64,000 nt of DNA from Morchella semilibera. Taxonomy: Eukaryota > Ascomycota > Pezizomycetes > Pezizales > Morchellaceae. The position numbers and the translations under genes were made by a program. How positions within the stretch are numbered: position 1 is the first letter of the stretch; each line of letters starts with the position of its first letter. The DNA lies in assembly GCA_009192285.1 (NCBI GenBank), contig CM018603.1, positions 372,001 through 436,000 of the forward strand, written 5' to 3'. The notes under the pieces are model-generated. The model made no database searches, was not told the DNA's origin, and worked only from the letters and a program-made list of their open reading frames with translations. This document shows, one piece after another, positions 1-11,839 of this stretch.

Positions 1-591
1 TCGGAGGTTTTCATGCATATGGGTACGTATACATACAATATTAAAACTAAAAAAGAAAAACACAGTAAAACGCTTTGGGCCAGCCTCATTACATGAATTC
101 GTTGCCTCCTATATATTCTAGTGTTTACTTCTCATTCTTAGCCTCTTATTCATGCGTGGGAGTGTTTACCCAGGTACCACCGCCAAGCCCCTTCAAACTC
201 TCGCCGGAAACGTTTTAACCACATAACAAGGCCTTGCCTATTGACGAATTGAGCTGAAAGCCTCAATCAATTATCCGCGTTCGTTGATTTTTGCTGTTGC
301 TATCTGCACGTTCGACTCATGAATTCTAGGCTCCCAACCCCACACTAACCAGTAATAGCAGGGAGGCTTTGCGCGGGGCTCACTGTTTGGCGGGCTTGGC
401 AGGGAATAAGCAACAAGCTCTTAAGGTGAAGATACATACAATCCATCTCAACCATCCCATCTCTCATAGCACCAGTTCTAGCAACACTGCAAACCTTTCT
501 CTAAAGCTTCATCTCATCAGTTCACAACTTTCTTTCTTCTCCCACCAACGCCCCTTCTTCTTCCTCTTCGCCACAACAGTAAATAGTAACA

Positions 592-3367
592 ATGAACCGC
601 ACCCGTGGCAAGATTCGGCCCCTCGAAGAGTGAGTTCCCTCGCCCTCCCCCGCACCATTCCTATTCCCGTTCAATAGACTCATATCTTCCTCAGGGGCTC
701 GCGACCGACCCGGTCGACTTCGATGAGTACTGGGACACCCTTGCCCAATCACTGCGCGAGATTCACGCCAAAAACGCTTCCCGGCTATCATTTGAAGAAC
801 TCTACCGTAACGCCTACAAGCTTGTTCTCAAAAAGCACGGCGAGAAGTTGTACGCAAACGTCAAGCAGCTGGTAATCGAGCACCTTAAGGTCGTTGCAGT
901 GCGGGATGTGCGACCGCTAGTGCCTAATGCTATTGTCACCGGCGGTGCGGCGTTCGGGACGGCGAGTAGTGTGGAAAAGCGAATTGGGGGAGATAAGTTT
1001 TTGGATCGGCTGAAGGTGGTATGGGAAGACCACCAGCTGTGTATGGGCATGATGAAGGATGTGCTGATGTACATGGTTTGCGATGCCCCTCTACTTTATT
1101 GCTCCCCCGGGAATGCGTCGGCAGTGCTAATTCTAAGGTGATGTAGGATCGTGTTTTTTGTGCGGATCATAAGATACCGTCAATATATGTTACCTGTATG
1201 GGATTGTTCCGGGATCATATCCTAAGGAACCCGCAATATAACATCGGAAAAGCACTGAACACTGTGATCCTCGACCAGATCAAGATGGAGAGAGAGGGTG
1301 ATATTATCAACCACGCGACCATAAGGTCTTGTGTATACATGCTTGAGGCGTTATATGAAAACGAAGATGAGAATGAAAATGAGAGGATTTACCTGACCAG
1401 TTTTCAGGGTAAATACCCCCCCCCCCCTTTTTCCTTCCTTTCCCTCCTCCTACACTACTCTTCAGTGGCCTAACTCATTACGAACCATATATATAGGCGA
1501 GTTTCTCGCAGCATCTAGCGAGTTTTACAAACAAGAGGGTATCCGGCTCCTCCGAGAATGCGATGCTGCAACCTACCTCCGGAAAACGGATAAGCGTCTA
1601 TCTGAGGAGTACTCCCGGTCTCATGATACCCTTTCTATGCTATCTGAGCCCAGGATCCGCGCGGTAGTAGAGGAAGAGTTGATTACGAACAATATTAAGG
1701 AGGTAATGGAGATGGATACCGGCTTACGGTTCATGCTCGATAACGACCGCTTTGAGGATTTAAAGCTCGTTTATAAACTTATCTCCAGAGTAGACACAGA
1801 GAAGCAGGCACTCAAGAATATGTTGTGCAAGAGGTTAGTGGAGCTAGGTAGGGAGATTAATAAGAGCGCCGACCCTACCACCGTCGCCGCAACACCGGCG
1901 GCACCGACGGAGAATGGCGACTCAGCAAAGAACTCTGGTGCTGCTGCTGCAAGCGAAGATAAAGCTGCCAACAACCTTACAGTGGTTGCTATCCGGTGGG
2001 TAGATGAAGTTATCGCTCTAAAAGATAAATATGAGCAGGTGTGGACAAAGTCATTTGATGAAGACAAGGGAATCCAGGCGTCAATGACCGGCGCATTCCG
2101 GGAGTTTATAAACTTATTTCAACGATCCCCGGAGTATATGTCACTTTTCATAGATGACAATCTCCGGAAGGGGCTCAAGGGCAAGTCGGAAGCGGAGGTG
2201 GACGCTGTACTGGACAAGGCCATTACGCTCTTCCGGTACATTAACGATAAGGACGTTTTTGAGCGGTACTATAAGAAACATTTGAGCCGTCGTTTACTCA
2301 TGAACCGGTCCGTCTCGCAAGATGCCGAAAAGCAAATGATTGGAAAGCTCAAGATGGAAGTTGGCGTGGCATTCACAAACAAACTGGAAGGAATGTTTAA
2401 GGATATGAATATCTCTGATGAAATGACCTCAGAGTTCAAAAAGATGCTCCAGAACAGGGATGATAATGATGAGGGGAAGAAGATAGATTTGACGGTCAAC
2501 GTGCTGACATCGACGTTCTGGCCAATGACGAGTATGGGTGCAGAAGGCATACAGACATGCTCCTTCCCGAAGGAGCTAGAGGCATTGAAGGAGAGCTTCA
2601 CAGCATACTACCTGGGGCGGCATAGTGGCAGAAAGTTGAGTTGGCAGGCGAATATGGGGAATGCGGACCTAAAAACGACATTCAAAGGCGTGAAAAAGGA
2701 GCTAAATGTATCTACGTATGCCATGGTGGTATTGTTGGCCTTCAACAACGTACCATCTGGGGAGTCAATTTCTTTTGAGGTAATTCTCCCCTGCTTCCAC
2801 TTATCTAAAAACTTACTGACCCCGGCTGCAGGACCTGATGGCCATCACCTCCATTCCTCAAGCCGATCTAATCCGGACTCTTCAATCCCTTGCTGCCGTC
2901 CCCAAAACTCGCATCCTACGAAAAGACCCCGCCACAAAAGACGTCCGAACCACTGACACCTTTGCTATCAACGAGGCCTTCTCTTCCAAGTTCACACGGA
3001 TAAAGGTTGGAATGGTATCCGCCAATCGGGCCGAAAACGAGAAAGAGAGAAAGAATACCAGCGAGAAAGTTGACGAGACACGAGCCCATCAGATTGAGGC
3101 GGCAGTGGTGAGAATCATGAAGCAACGGAAGGTGCTAAGCCATGCCGAGCTTGTCAGTGAGGTTATTAGTCAATTGAAAGGGAGGTTTAATCCTGATGTG
3201 GCCATGATTAAAAAGAGGATTGAAAGTCTGATGGAGAGGGAGTATCTGGTGAGAATTGAGGGCGAGAGGCATACCTATAAGTATTTGGTACGTTTGATGG
3301 ATATTCTCCCTAGGTTAGTTGTGTAGGGGTCGCGGTGCTAATAAGAGTCTGGTGACGATAGGCTTAA
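592..3367 (+). CDS. CUL3: Cullin-3 (scaffold of BTB-type CRL3 ubiquitin ligases)
   Basis: Cullin-3 bridges BTB substrate adaptors to the RING protein Rbx1 in CRL3 ubiquitin ligases. Proposed exons are 592-629, 695-1075, 1147-1408, 1497-2779, 2832-3287 and 3362-3367, about 808 aa. Family signatures are NASRLSFEELYRNAY near the N-terminus, RSPEYMSLFIDDNLRKG, and EKDVFERYYK-like DVFERYYKKHLSRRLL in the cullin homology domain. The C-terminal WHB domain contains VRIMKQRK, whose lysine (codon 3120-3122) is the expected Nedd8 site. The last intron has a CTAAT branch point and leads to a two-codon exon, giving the usual cullin ending YLA. An Ala/Thr-rich insert (codons about 1862-1978) is absent from animal CUL3. 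Exon 1 encodes the fungal RGKIRP start, but its GTGAGT donor leaves the frame one base short of exon 2. Confidence 0.93.
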
Positions 3368-4583
3368 TCTTATTCTTGGTATTCTCAAGCTGCACCCGCC
3401 TTGTGCTGCGTGAGTAGTATTACCTGGACCATCCAATCGCGCACCTACATATCTCATCCACATTTATTCCTAAATTTAGGGACCCCTTTTCACTTTATTG
3501 ATTCATGAGACTTTCCTTTCTTTCCTTGCTGGTTTATTCCCCTGTTTCTTCATCTTTCTCCTCCTTCTTGTTCTGTTTCTTTTATGTGATTTTCTGTTTG
3601 CGGGTAGGGCGTTCTGTTAGCGAGAGGATTCGAAGTTTTGTGGTGGAGGAAAGAAGAAGAGGGAAGAAGGGGGGGGGGGGGGAAGGGGGAAGTGTATTAT
3701 TCAACTACATATATATGATGATGATTACCTTTATGATTTCCTCGGCGGGGAGAGGGGGGGGGGGGGGAGGGGGAGGAGGAGGGGGAGGAGGAAGGGGAGT
3801 TGAGGTATTTATGTATGAGTAAATCATATGAACCTTGTGATGAGAGCTCCTTTTTTTTTAAAAAAAAAAAAAAGGGAAATGGCCCCTCTATCTTGCCAAC
3901 CAACCCAACCGATCGAGGAACTATGCCCCCGGTCTCACCCACATATTATAGACGTTACGTAGCGCCTAGCTTGGTAAGTAGAGGCGCCAGTACTCTTCTC
4001 TGCATGTAAACCACAGGGGATGAGCCCTGACAGAGAATCTAATGGCACCCCCCTAGCGTACTATCACCCGTGTAAGCCATCTATCTACCCAGTGTGTGGG
4101 GTACTCGTCACCCAGGTTGATCACCCCCAACCCCAGCGGCGGCGTTGGTTTGTCTATCTGTTCTTGTGATTCCCCGGTCTGGCCATATCAGATACATACG
4201 TAGTTGATGGTGATGGTGACGGTGATTGTTGGGGGGTAGGATCTTGTACATACATACAGACAGACAGACATACAGTCAGTCAAGCAAGAGGAAGAGAAGG
4301 AGAGATGCTACATGTACCCTACTTGATGTATTCTAGACCCACGTTGTGTAGAGTGGCCGGTCACGGGCGATCACTCGTTTATGTTGCTGCCAAGACTGGA
4401 TGGAGTGAGTGTTTTGTAGCACGGATGACTAGGAGACCCAGTGTTTATTTATTTTAAGGAGCCCAGCTATGAAAAGGTGCACAAAGAAAAAGGACAGTAA
4501 AAATATGAAAAAAAGAGCACAACCGTGCTTGGGTATAACTAACAACCTGCCTAGCTACCTAGCTCTACCCCTAAACCCCCTCC
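3368..4583. other. Intergenic, CUL3 3' side to Rtg2-like gene
   Basis: This is a convergent intergenic region. It holds long G runs (3670-3682, 3757-3790), a T/A run at 3850-3872, and a short CAGA/CATA microsatellite around 4253-4275. Open frames here are made of low-complexity sequence, and I see no credible gene. Confidence 0.6.
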
Positions 4584-6337
4584 TCACAAATCCCTCGACC
4601 ACATCAATATCACCTTCCTCCTGTACCCCTCTCTACACTTCTTCTTCTTCCCCACCTTACCCAGCCCCTCGATCCCCTTGGCGACCATGACCGCCTCCGC
4701 GCTCGGGTCTCCCTTCCTCGTGCGCACCTTCAGCACCACCGGCGTGGCCGCACCCGCGCTCTCGTCATGCGCAAAGAAGCGGATGCGCTCCTCCCCCACA
4801 ATCCCCGCCGGATACAGATCGCCAACGACCCCTGCCACGGCGCCGCAGTACCGACTCCAGTATGCAAACTCGGGCCCGACGAGGTCCTCCAGCCGCGTTT
4901 TGAGGTTAGAGTCGCTCACCTCACCGCCCCACCGCTCGCACAGTGCCAGCGCGAGCAGCGCCCGGGTCTCATGTGTCAGCCCGTGTGCGGCGGCAAGAGC
5001 GCCTGTGGTGGTCGAGTGTAGCCCGCACGACGGCCGTGACTCCTTCGGGACGTTCGAGTGGTAGATGAGCATGTTTGCGAGCGCAGGGACAATCTCGCCG
5101 CGGAATATGTAGGGTGTCGAGCGCGGGAGAGCGTAGTTAAGGAGCTCACGGATCTTCATGGTGTCGCGAGGGGCGTGGGCGGATGTGGCGACGATTAGGG
5201 GGTCCTGCGTGCGGATCGATGTGTCGAGCTTCTCGTAGAGGGCACCTTCGCGCACGCCGCCTTGGCAGAAGATGACGGTTTTGATTGTGGGGAGCGTCTC
5301 GACGAGGGCAGAAATGAGAAAGGCCACGGCGGGGACTTGCTTTGCGCGGCGGTCGGAGATGCGGAAGAGGTCGTCGAGGCGCTTGGTAGTCTCGGAGGAG
5401 AGGTGGAAGTCGGCGAGGTCGGCGAAGGCGCTGCCGGGAGCTTTGAACCCGTTGATGATGGGTACGGGGTATGGCTGGATGGGGTGTTGGTCCAGCAGAA
5501 GGAAGCCGAATCCGCGGAAGCCACCGCCGGAGAGGTATAGTGTGTAGCCACCCTCGTCGTCGGCATAGTCGACGAGTTCCGTTGGAATGTCAAGGTCCTT
5601 GATTGCGGCCGCAACACGGGACTTGATCTCGTCCTTTAGCTGCGCAATAGCTTGGTCATTGATGGCCGTCTCGCGGCGTTTCGTAAGCGCCGCTGCACCG
5701 TACGGCAGCGAGACTGCGGAGGCGGGCATGCGGGTCTTGCCATGCTTTGAGATCATCCACGTGAGCTGTGTGCTGCCACCGCCCAGGTCCATCACCAGCC
5801 CGGAAACCTCATTGAACGAGCTTGCCACGCCCTCGGCGCCAATACGGCCCTCGTCCTCCTTCGTGAGGAGCTCTACGGTCCACCCTGTAGCTTCATGGAT
5901 TCGCTCGCGGAACTCGAGCGAGTTCTGCGCTTCGCGGGTGGCCTCGGTGGCCACGACACGGATATTTCCTGGTGAGACGCCGAAGTCGCTGCATACGGTT
6001 GCGAAGCGCTTCATGGCCACGAGGATAGCAGCGATGACTTCCTCGCTGATGGGTGACTTTGTGGTGCCGGTGAATTGGGCGTCGTAGAGCGAGATTGGAG
6101 CACGGTCCTGAAAGATTGTGGGCATGATTCTAGCTGTTGCAGGTACCAGTGACGAGATTGAGAATCGAACTCCATTGCTGTTTGGGGAAAAAGGGGGGGG
6201 GGGGGTCAGAATCGGTATATAATACTACTGTTCAGCTGTTTGGAAGCTGGGGGGGGGGGGGGGACTCTCTCTCACCTGCCAATGTCCACTAGGCCCCTTA
6301 GAAGAGAATTGTCTGATGTGGTGTTTGATAGCACCAT
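4584..6337 (-). CDS. Rtg2-like Ppx/GppA phosphatase-family protein
   Basis: The protein belongs to the exopolyphosphatase/pppGppase fold (ASKHA ATPases). The fungal member Rtg2 signals mitochondrial status in the retrograde pathway. Exons are 6276-6337 and 4584-6177 and encode 551 aa; yeast Rtg2 is about 588. The start at 6337 gives MVLSNTTSDNSLLRG. The first phosphate-binding motif, VDIGSNGVRFSI, is split by a 98-base intron inside its serine codon. The second, DLGGGSTQLTW, lies near residue 130, after ATEATREAQNS with the likely catalytic glutamate. LSGGGFRGFG follows further downstream. The C-terminus is lysine-rich (GKKKK). Fungi also have PPX-like proteins of unknown role in this family, so the exact Rtg2 function is inferred. 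Confidence 0.88.
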
Positions 6338-8285
6338 TGTTGGAAGTAGCAGCTTCCCAAAGTAACGGAGAAGATCAATCGTGAGTAGTTGGTTGACGAT
6401 CTGTGGCCGCCGAAGTTGAATAGATATGATCTTGTTTGCTCTGCCCACAGGAAGAGAGGGGAGTATTTTAATGTGATGATGATAATGATGATAATGTCGA
6501 AAGTCCCACACTCAGCACTGATAGAATGGATTGAGAGAGAGGGAGGGAGAGGGAAAGAGGGAAAGATGACGCGGGGCATTATTATAATACCCAGCACACC
6601 CCCACCACCACCACCAGTGAATGACTTATGTAAGCTATGTACATACTCAGCCGTTGAAAAGAAAAACTGGATTTACCCATCAGCTATCTGTCTTGTCTAT
6701 CTCTGTCTGTCTATCTGTCTCTCTATCTGTCTGTCTATCTGTCTCTCTATCTACTCTATTTGACAAAGGATCCTCCCCTAGCATGATCTACGCCGTGCAT
6801 GCAGTACTACTTACTACATACATACAACACACATAATACTTAGTACCCAGCTACACTCGAATTCCCTATCAATGCCTCCCTCTCCCGATGAGTGGGTTAC
6901 ATTGTAGATACTTACGTACTCTACGCTTTCTGTGTAAGTACATCATATCCTCTCCATGTGAGTAATTCCCCAACTGTAGCGGGGTCGCCCCCCCAGGAAC
7001 ACATGACAGCGTCTTGGCAATCAGGGTCCAACCAGGTTCCATGTATGTCATAATATTGCCCGCCTTGGCAGATTGATTCACTCACTCACTCACTCACTGG
7101 TGTCGCGTGACAGACTGCTCTCTACGTCAAAAGATACATACAAGCTTTTGATCCAAGAAAACCAGGACTAAGCGGCCCCCACGGACAAGGGGGGGCTATT
7201 TTACCATTACATGATATTAATATTATAGTTAACTTTTCCTCCGATTCACATAAACCCCCCCCCCCTCTCATATAAATATATACATCCCATGGCCAGACAG
7301 CGCTGAAGAGGCTTCAGCCCGTATGCAATGTACCACCGCTCCCCCCCGTACCCCCCGTATAGAGCAGCTGAAGGAGGACGACGTCTAACGTCTAATCTCA
7401 GCTCGTAGCTACCGTCCGGGACCCCCGTTCTAGCCGGACATGGACATGCCCCCCCCCCCAAAGATATCAATTCTATCCTCCAAACACTCCAAACACTCCC
7501 ACAAGCGTGGGGGGATAATCCGGCTTATATAGCTACATGCATGTACTTGCCCTACTCCCGTAGCTAGATGGATAGATATGTACCCGCTCAGTGAATACAG
7601 AGAAAGCTTTTATAATGGTACGCTCGGGACTGTACCCTTATAGGGAGCTTACCCTTTTAGAGGGTAGGGGGGCTTGTTATTTATCAGTACATCAGTGTGA
7701 CTACATGTACATTGGGGGAGTATTAGGCGCCCAAAGTGAACTGCAAGCTGCCGGTAAGAGATGCGCAAGCACAGTAATAGTATATATGGCAATGGTGGTT
7801 GGCGCTAGGAATGGGTCATATATACATGTACATGTATCAAGTTACGGAGTGATAAACTACATGTACATGTACTTACTGCAAACTCCTCAAAATACCCTAA
7901 CCCTATATTTATATAAAGGTGCTCTAGCAAAACATTTTATATAGGTCTACGGGTTTATAGCAAATTTACCCTTCATACCCACCAGAAAAAAAGGTAGTAC
8001 TCTAATGAAGAGTTGCCCACATTCTACCATGTAGCAGTAGTAGTGTAGAACCCCAACCCCCAACTCCCAACCCCAAACTCACAGCTTGGCCGGCAGAAGA
8101 AACTACTACATATGCAAATTCAAATTCATTTTTCATCACTCAATAGCTACACATGCACGCCCGCCCATATGCCACAAGAAAGAAAGAAAAGGAAGGAGAG
8201 AAGCTCCATTATTTAATTTTAGTTAGTCACAATGTAAATACCTATAATTATTTTTCCTACAAACCACCGAGCTGCTATCCAGCCA
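6338..8285. other. Intergenic with TCTG/TCTA microsatellite
   Basis: The stretch lies upstream of the Rtg2-like gene and downstream of the Cwf19-like gene. It contains a TCTG/TCTA microsatellite (about 6688-6753), a CACT repeat (about 7078-7098), C runs and several ACATGTA palindromes (about 7700, 7825, 7860). No coding sequence is convincing. Confidence 0.55.
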
Positions 8286-10106
8286 CTACAGGCTGAAGTC
8301 AAACTCCTTGAATGCCTCCTTGAACCTCGCCGCGTCCTCCGTCTCCTTCTCGAGACTGAGCACACAGTCCTTCCAGTGCACTGTATGCAGTCCCAGGACC
8401 TTTGCCAGCACCCGTCGACCTACACACACACATATACCGTTAGCATAGCACACCCTAGCGCCCCAGAACCAAGGAGAAGAACCTACCAAACTGCAAATCA
8501 AAGTACTGGCCCGTGAGCGGCAGCACCATCGCCTCCCCCTCACCGACCCACACCCTAAAAAAGTCCTCCCCCTCGCCCACCTCCCTCTTCTCAAACGTCT
8601 TCCCCTCATCCCTCTCCGCCTCCTCATTGAACGCCTCCTCCACGGCGCCCATCTTCTCCAGCGGGACCGGCACAACCTGCCAATGGGCGTGGACGCCGCC
8701 CGCGCGCGCAATCTCGAACGTGACGGTGCCGTAGCCGCGCGGACGCAGCATGGCGCCGATGGCGTCCTTGTAGCGCGTCATCTCCGCGACCGTGCTGGAG
8801 CGCGAGTCGGCGTCGTCGATGCGCGCCAGCGTGGGCGTGTGCGTGAGCGGGATGATGAGGATGTGGGATGCGAACGGGAGTGAGGGGGACGCCGTTGTCA
8901 GCGGGCCTTTGGCGGTCGTGAGGTAGGACTCGGTGCCGATGGAGACGATGAGGTGCTTTTCGAGCTTGGGGTATGACAAGCAGAAGAAGCAGTTTTCGGC
9001 TGCAGTTGGTTCGCTGGGTTAGCATTCTGGTTTTTTGATATACGGGGGAGGAGGAGGAATACGTACGTCCTGGTGGTGGTGGCTTCTGGCCCCTCGTGCC
9101 CTTGCCTCTCTTACCGCCTCTCTCTTCCCTGACATGCTCGCCCCAGAAGAAGGACCCTGCACCATCCCCCTGCCCGGACGTCCGGTGCTTTCTCTTCTCC
9201 TTATATGGGCTCGGCGTGGCATTCGCCGGCACCACGGGATTCGGCTCCTTGGGGTTGATGCTGAACGCATACAGGCTCTTTGCCTTCGCCTCATTCCCCC
9301 AATCGCCCACGCCCAGGAACCTCGTCACCCTTACCTCCGCCGCCTTTGCCTCCCCCGCCTCGTCACCCGTATTCCTATACGGCTCACGCTCCCAGAACGC
9401 CGCGCCGCCCGCCGCAAAGTGGTACCGCGGCCGCAGCGCCGCCGCCAGCTGCGCAATCGCCAGAGTCCCTCTATCGTTGCCGGCGAGCGTATCCGGGAGA
9501 GGGACCGCGCTGCCGCGCTCGACCCCCGCCGGCCAGTCGTACGTGAGCAGCAGATCGGCGTGGTTGGCGCCCCGCAGCGTCCCTGCGTCCTTGGGGGAGT
9601 AGAAGGGGAGGTGTGCGGCGTCGCTGTTCGCGCCTGTGTTTGCCGTGCCGTCGACGGCGGTGTCGAGGCGGCCGCCGAGCGCGACGATGCGCACGCCCTC
9701 GGAGGTATTCAAGATCGTCTTCCTGCCGAGGAAGAAGAGATTCTCGCAGACCTCGCCGGAGGAGGAGGCAATCTTCTCGCGGATGCTGGGGGGCAGCGAG
9801 TGGCGGCCGAGGCCAAAGTAGGTGGGCAGTGGGACCTTGATCTCGCCGCGAAGCAGCTTCTGGATGTGCTCGGCCTCCGAGGGGGCATCTGGGGCGGCGA
9901 AGAGGTCTCCGAGGAGCAGAGCGAGGGAAAAGTTGTTTTTTGTGTGGAGAGCCGTGGCTTTTGTGAATGCCTCGATGAAGCGGCCGTTTGTAGCTCCGAT
10001 AACGAGACTGTAACGGAGGAGAAAGAGTGTGGCTCATGTCAGTGGGGGGTTTGGGGGATCTCGGGGAGGATATGAAGGAGGGGAATTCGTACATTTTGGC
10101 GGCCAT
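8286..10106 (-). CDS. Cwf19-like protein (Drn1 / CWF19L1 type splicing-associated factor)
   Basis: Cwf19-like proteins act with the lariat-debranching machinery and late spliceosomes. Exons are 10093-10106, 9067-10007, 8487-8999 and 8286-8419. All phases agree and give 533 aa. The first exon is only 14 bases (MAAK plus two bases); splicing yields MAAKILVIGATNGRF, the expected metallophosphatase-like start. APSEAEHIQKLLRGEIKVPLPTYFGLG-type sequence follows. The third exon begins GPENCFFCLSYPKLEKHLIVS, the CwfJ_C_1 zinc/HIT-like domain, with HAHWQVVPVPLEKM carrying the HIT-like His motif. The last exon (RRVLAKVLGL to KEFDFSL) is CwfJ_C_2. Whether it is the Drn1 or the Cwf19 paralogue is inferred from its length and its phosphoesterase-like N-terminus. 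Confidence 0.92.
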
Positions 10107-10917
10107 TTCGAGGAGGAGGAGAGGGAGATGTCGTTGGAGTTAGAATTGTCTTTAGAGCAGTCGTCGTCTTTGGATCGAGAACCTCAAGAAAACGCGAGGT
10201 TGCACGCGCCAAGGGTTTGTTTGCGTCATGGATCCTCGTTCGGGCTCTCCTGCCAAGCAAAAAAAGAAAAGGGAACGAAAGAGAATCGTTTGTAGAATCA
10301 TTTCCACCTGAAGATACCGATAAAGTGGCTCTATGCTGGTTGGTGATATGAGGTATGTAGTTCTGGAGTGGATATATCTAATCTATGATGTAGCCTATAT
10401 GTGATAAGGGGCGTTATGTATATTGTACTATCCAAGTAAAATAAGAATCTACTACTACATATCTATAGCCCGAGCATTGAGACCTAAAGACTTCATTATA
10501 TATACTATTTGGTACTTTGAACCCCCGCCATCAGCGATGGCTAACTGGCGAGCTACATGGTCGAGTGATATCTGGTGATTTTCACTGTCGACGCCGATAT
10601 ATTGAATTGATTGATTAATCCATCATGATCAAGTACACACACGCAGTGTTGACGTCAAATATGTGAGCCATAAGAGCACCCAACATGATGAATAGAATCT
10701 CCAAGCACACCGGCCCACCTCTGCCTCCATTCAATTCAGGGTGCTAGAACACGCCTCACACACACCCCGCCCTTTAATTATAACCGCATGTCCAAGTACG
10801 TACCTCCCCCCACCCAGACCTGCAACTACCCACTCACCTCCAGAACTAAACAACCTAGACCCATCAAAGCGCCATACTCTCTACTTACCTTCCGCCGCCA
10901 CCAAAAGAAAAAAAAAG
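10107..10917. other. Divergent intergenic region
   Basis: This region separates the Cwf19-like gene from the small cysteine-cluster gene and probably holds both promoters. A CA-rich leader (about 10750-10770) and an A run precede the downstream ATG. Nothing else was recognised. Confidence 0.5.
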
Positions 10918-11184
10918 ATGTGTTTCTTCAAGAGCAACAAAAGAGGCAACGAGAGGGCGCTCCGTATGGCCGATAGGAGCCCGCGCTCATCGCGCCTGTG
11001 TAAAGGGTGTGGCCGCGTGTTCGCGGACGGGAATTACTGTGCGGACTGTATGTATCTGTGCTGATTTGGAGTCCAAGAGATATACAGCAAGTGAGGTGGG
11101 AGCGTGATGTTAATATAGCGTGGTCTAGGTGGCTCGAGAATCAAGAGGGAGTCGGAGGCGAGGAGGGGACAGCGGATGGCGTGA
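10918..11184 (+). CDS. Small cysteine-cluster (putative zinc-ribbon) protein, copy 1
   Basis: I do not recognise a named family. Exon 10918-11047 starts MCFFKSNKRGNERALRMA, is basic, and ends in CKGCGRVFADGNYCAD. A GTATGT donor splits the last cysteine codon after its first base. Joining to the AG at 11127-11128 restores that cysteine and adds GSRIKRESEARRGQRMA before a stop, 61 aa in total. The CxxC-x9-CxxC spacing suggests one bound zinc. Copy 2 lies 0.65 kb downstream on the same strand with the same architecture and the same intron phase, which is the main support for this being a real gene. Another acceptor (11095 or 11118) would give a different tail. Function is unknown. Confidence 0.5.
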
Positions 11185-11839
11185 GCGGGAAATCGCTTGG
11201 AAGACCTTGTTCTTTGTTCTGTGGGGTTGTGTGCGACGGGCAGGCCCGCGTGGTATATGTTTTATTGGACCTTTTTTGTGGGCTGTCTTTTACCTTTTAT
11301 ACGAGTGCTGTGCGGGTTTGAGTTGGTCAATTTGGAGTATTGTTAGCACATAATTATTATCTTAAAACACTTATCGACACTTTCGAGAGATACCTGCGAT
11401 ATTAGTGAACCATAACTACAACCACTTTCATTAGAATCTAATACGAGGTTTCTTTCTAGTGTTCTGGCAATAAAAGCCCATTATAAGTCTAAATCATAAG
11501 CGCTCACTCGGTCAATATCACCGCGGCGATTGAGCGAATTGATTGATTCTACAAACACAGAGACAATGATAGTCTATTATGTATCTTACAAGAATCCCTG
11601 AAGATCCCTTTGCTCATCGCCCCGGCGACAAGCCTGTCATTCAAGGCAACATAAACCCTCCAGTCCCCCAGCCAGCACCCACAGGTAATAGTATCAAAGT
11701 GATAACAGGCCTAGGCCCAGATATTGAATACCCCGTACCAACAGTGTAATATATACCGCTCATCTTCCACACCTCCCTGTGCCACCCATACCATCAAACA
11801 ATATCCCGTACTCTGCGCTCACATCCAACATCACGCACC

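Noticed and set aside
8624-9150. Arg/His-rich continuation of the Cwf19-like second exon
   Set aside because: It reads through the intron 9000-9066 into the wrong frame; the spliced frame restores the conserved CFFC domain.
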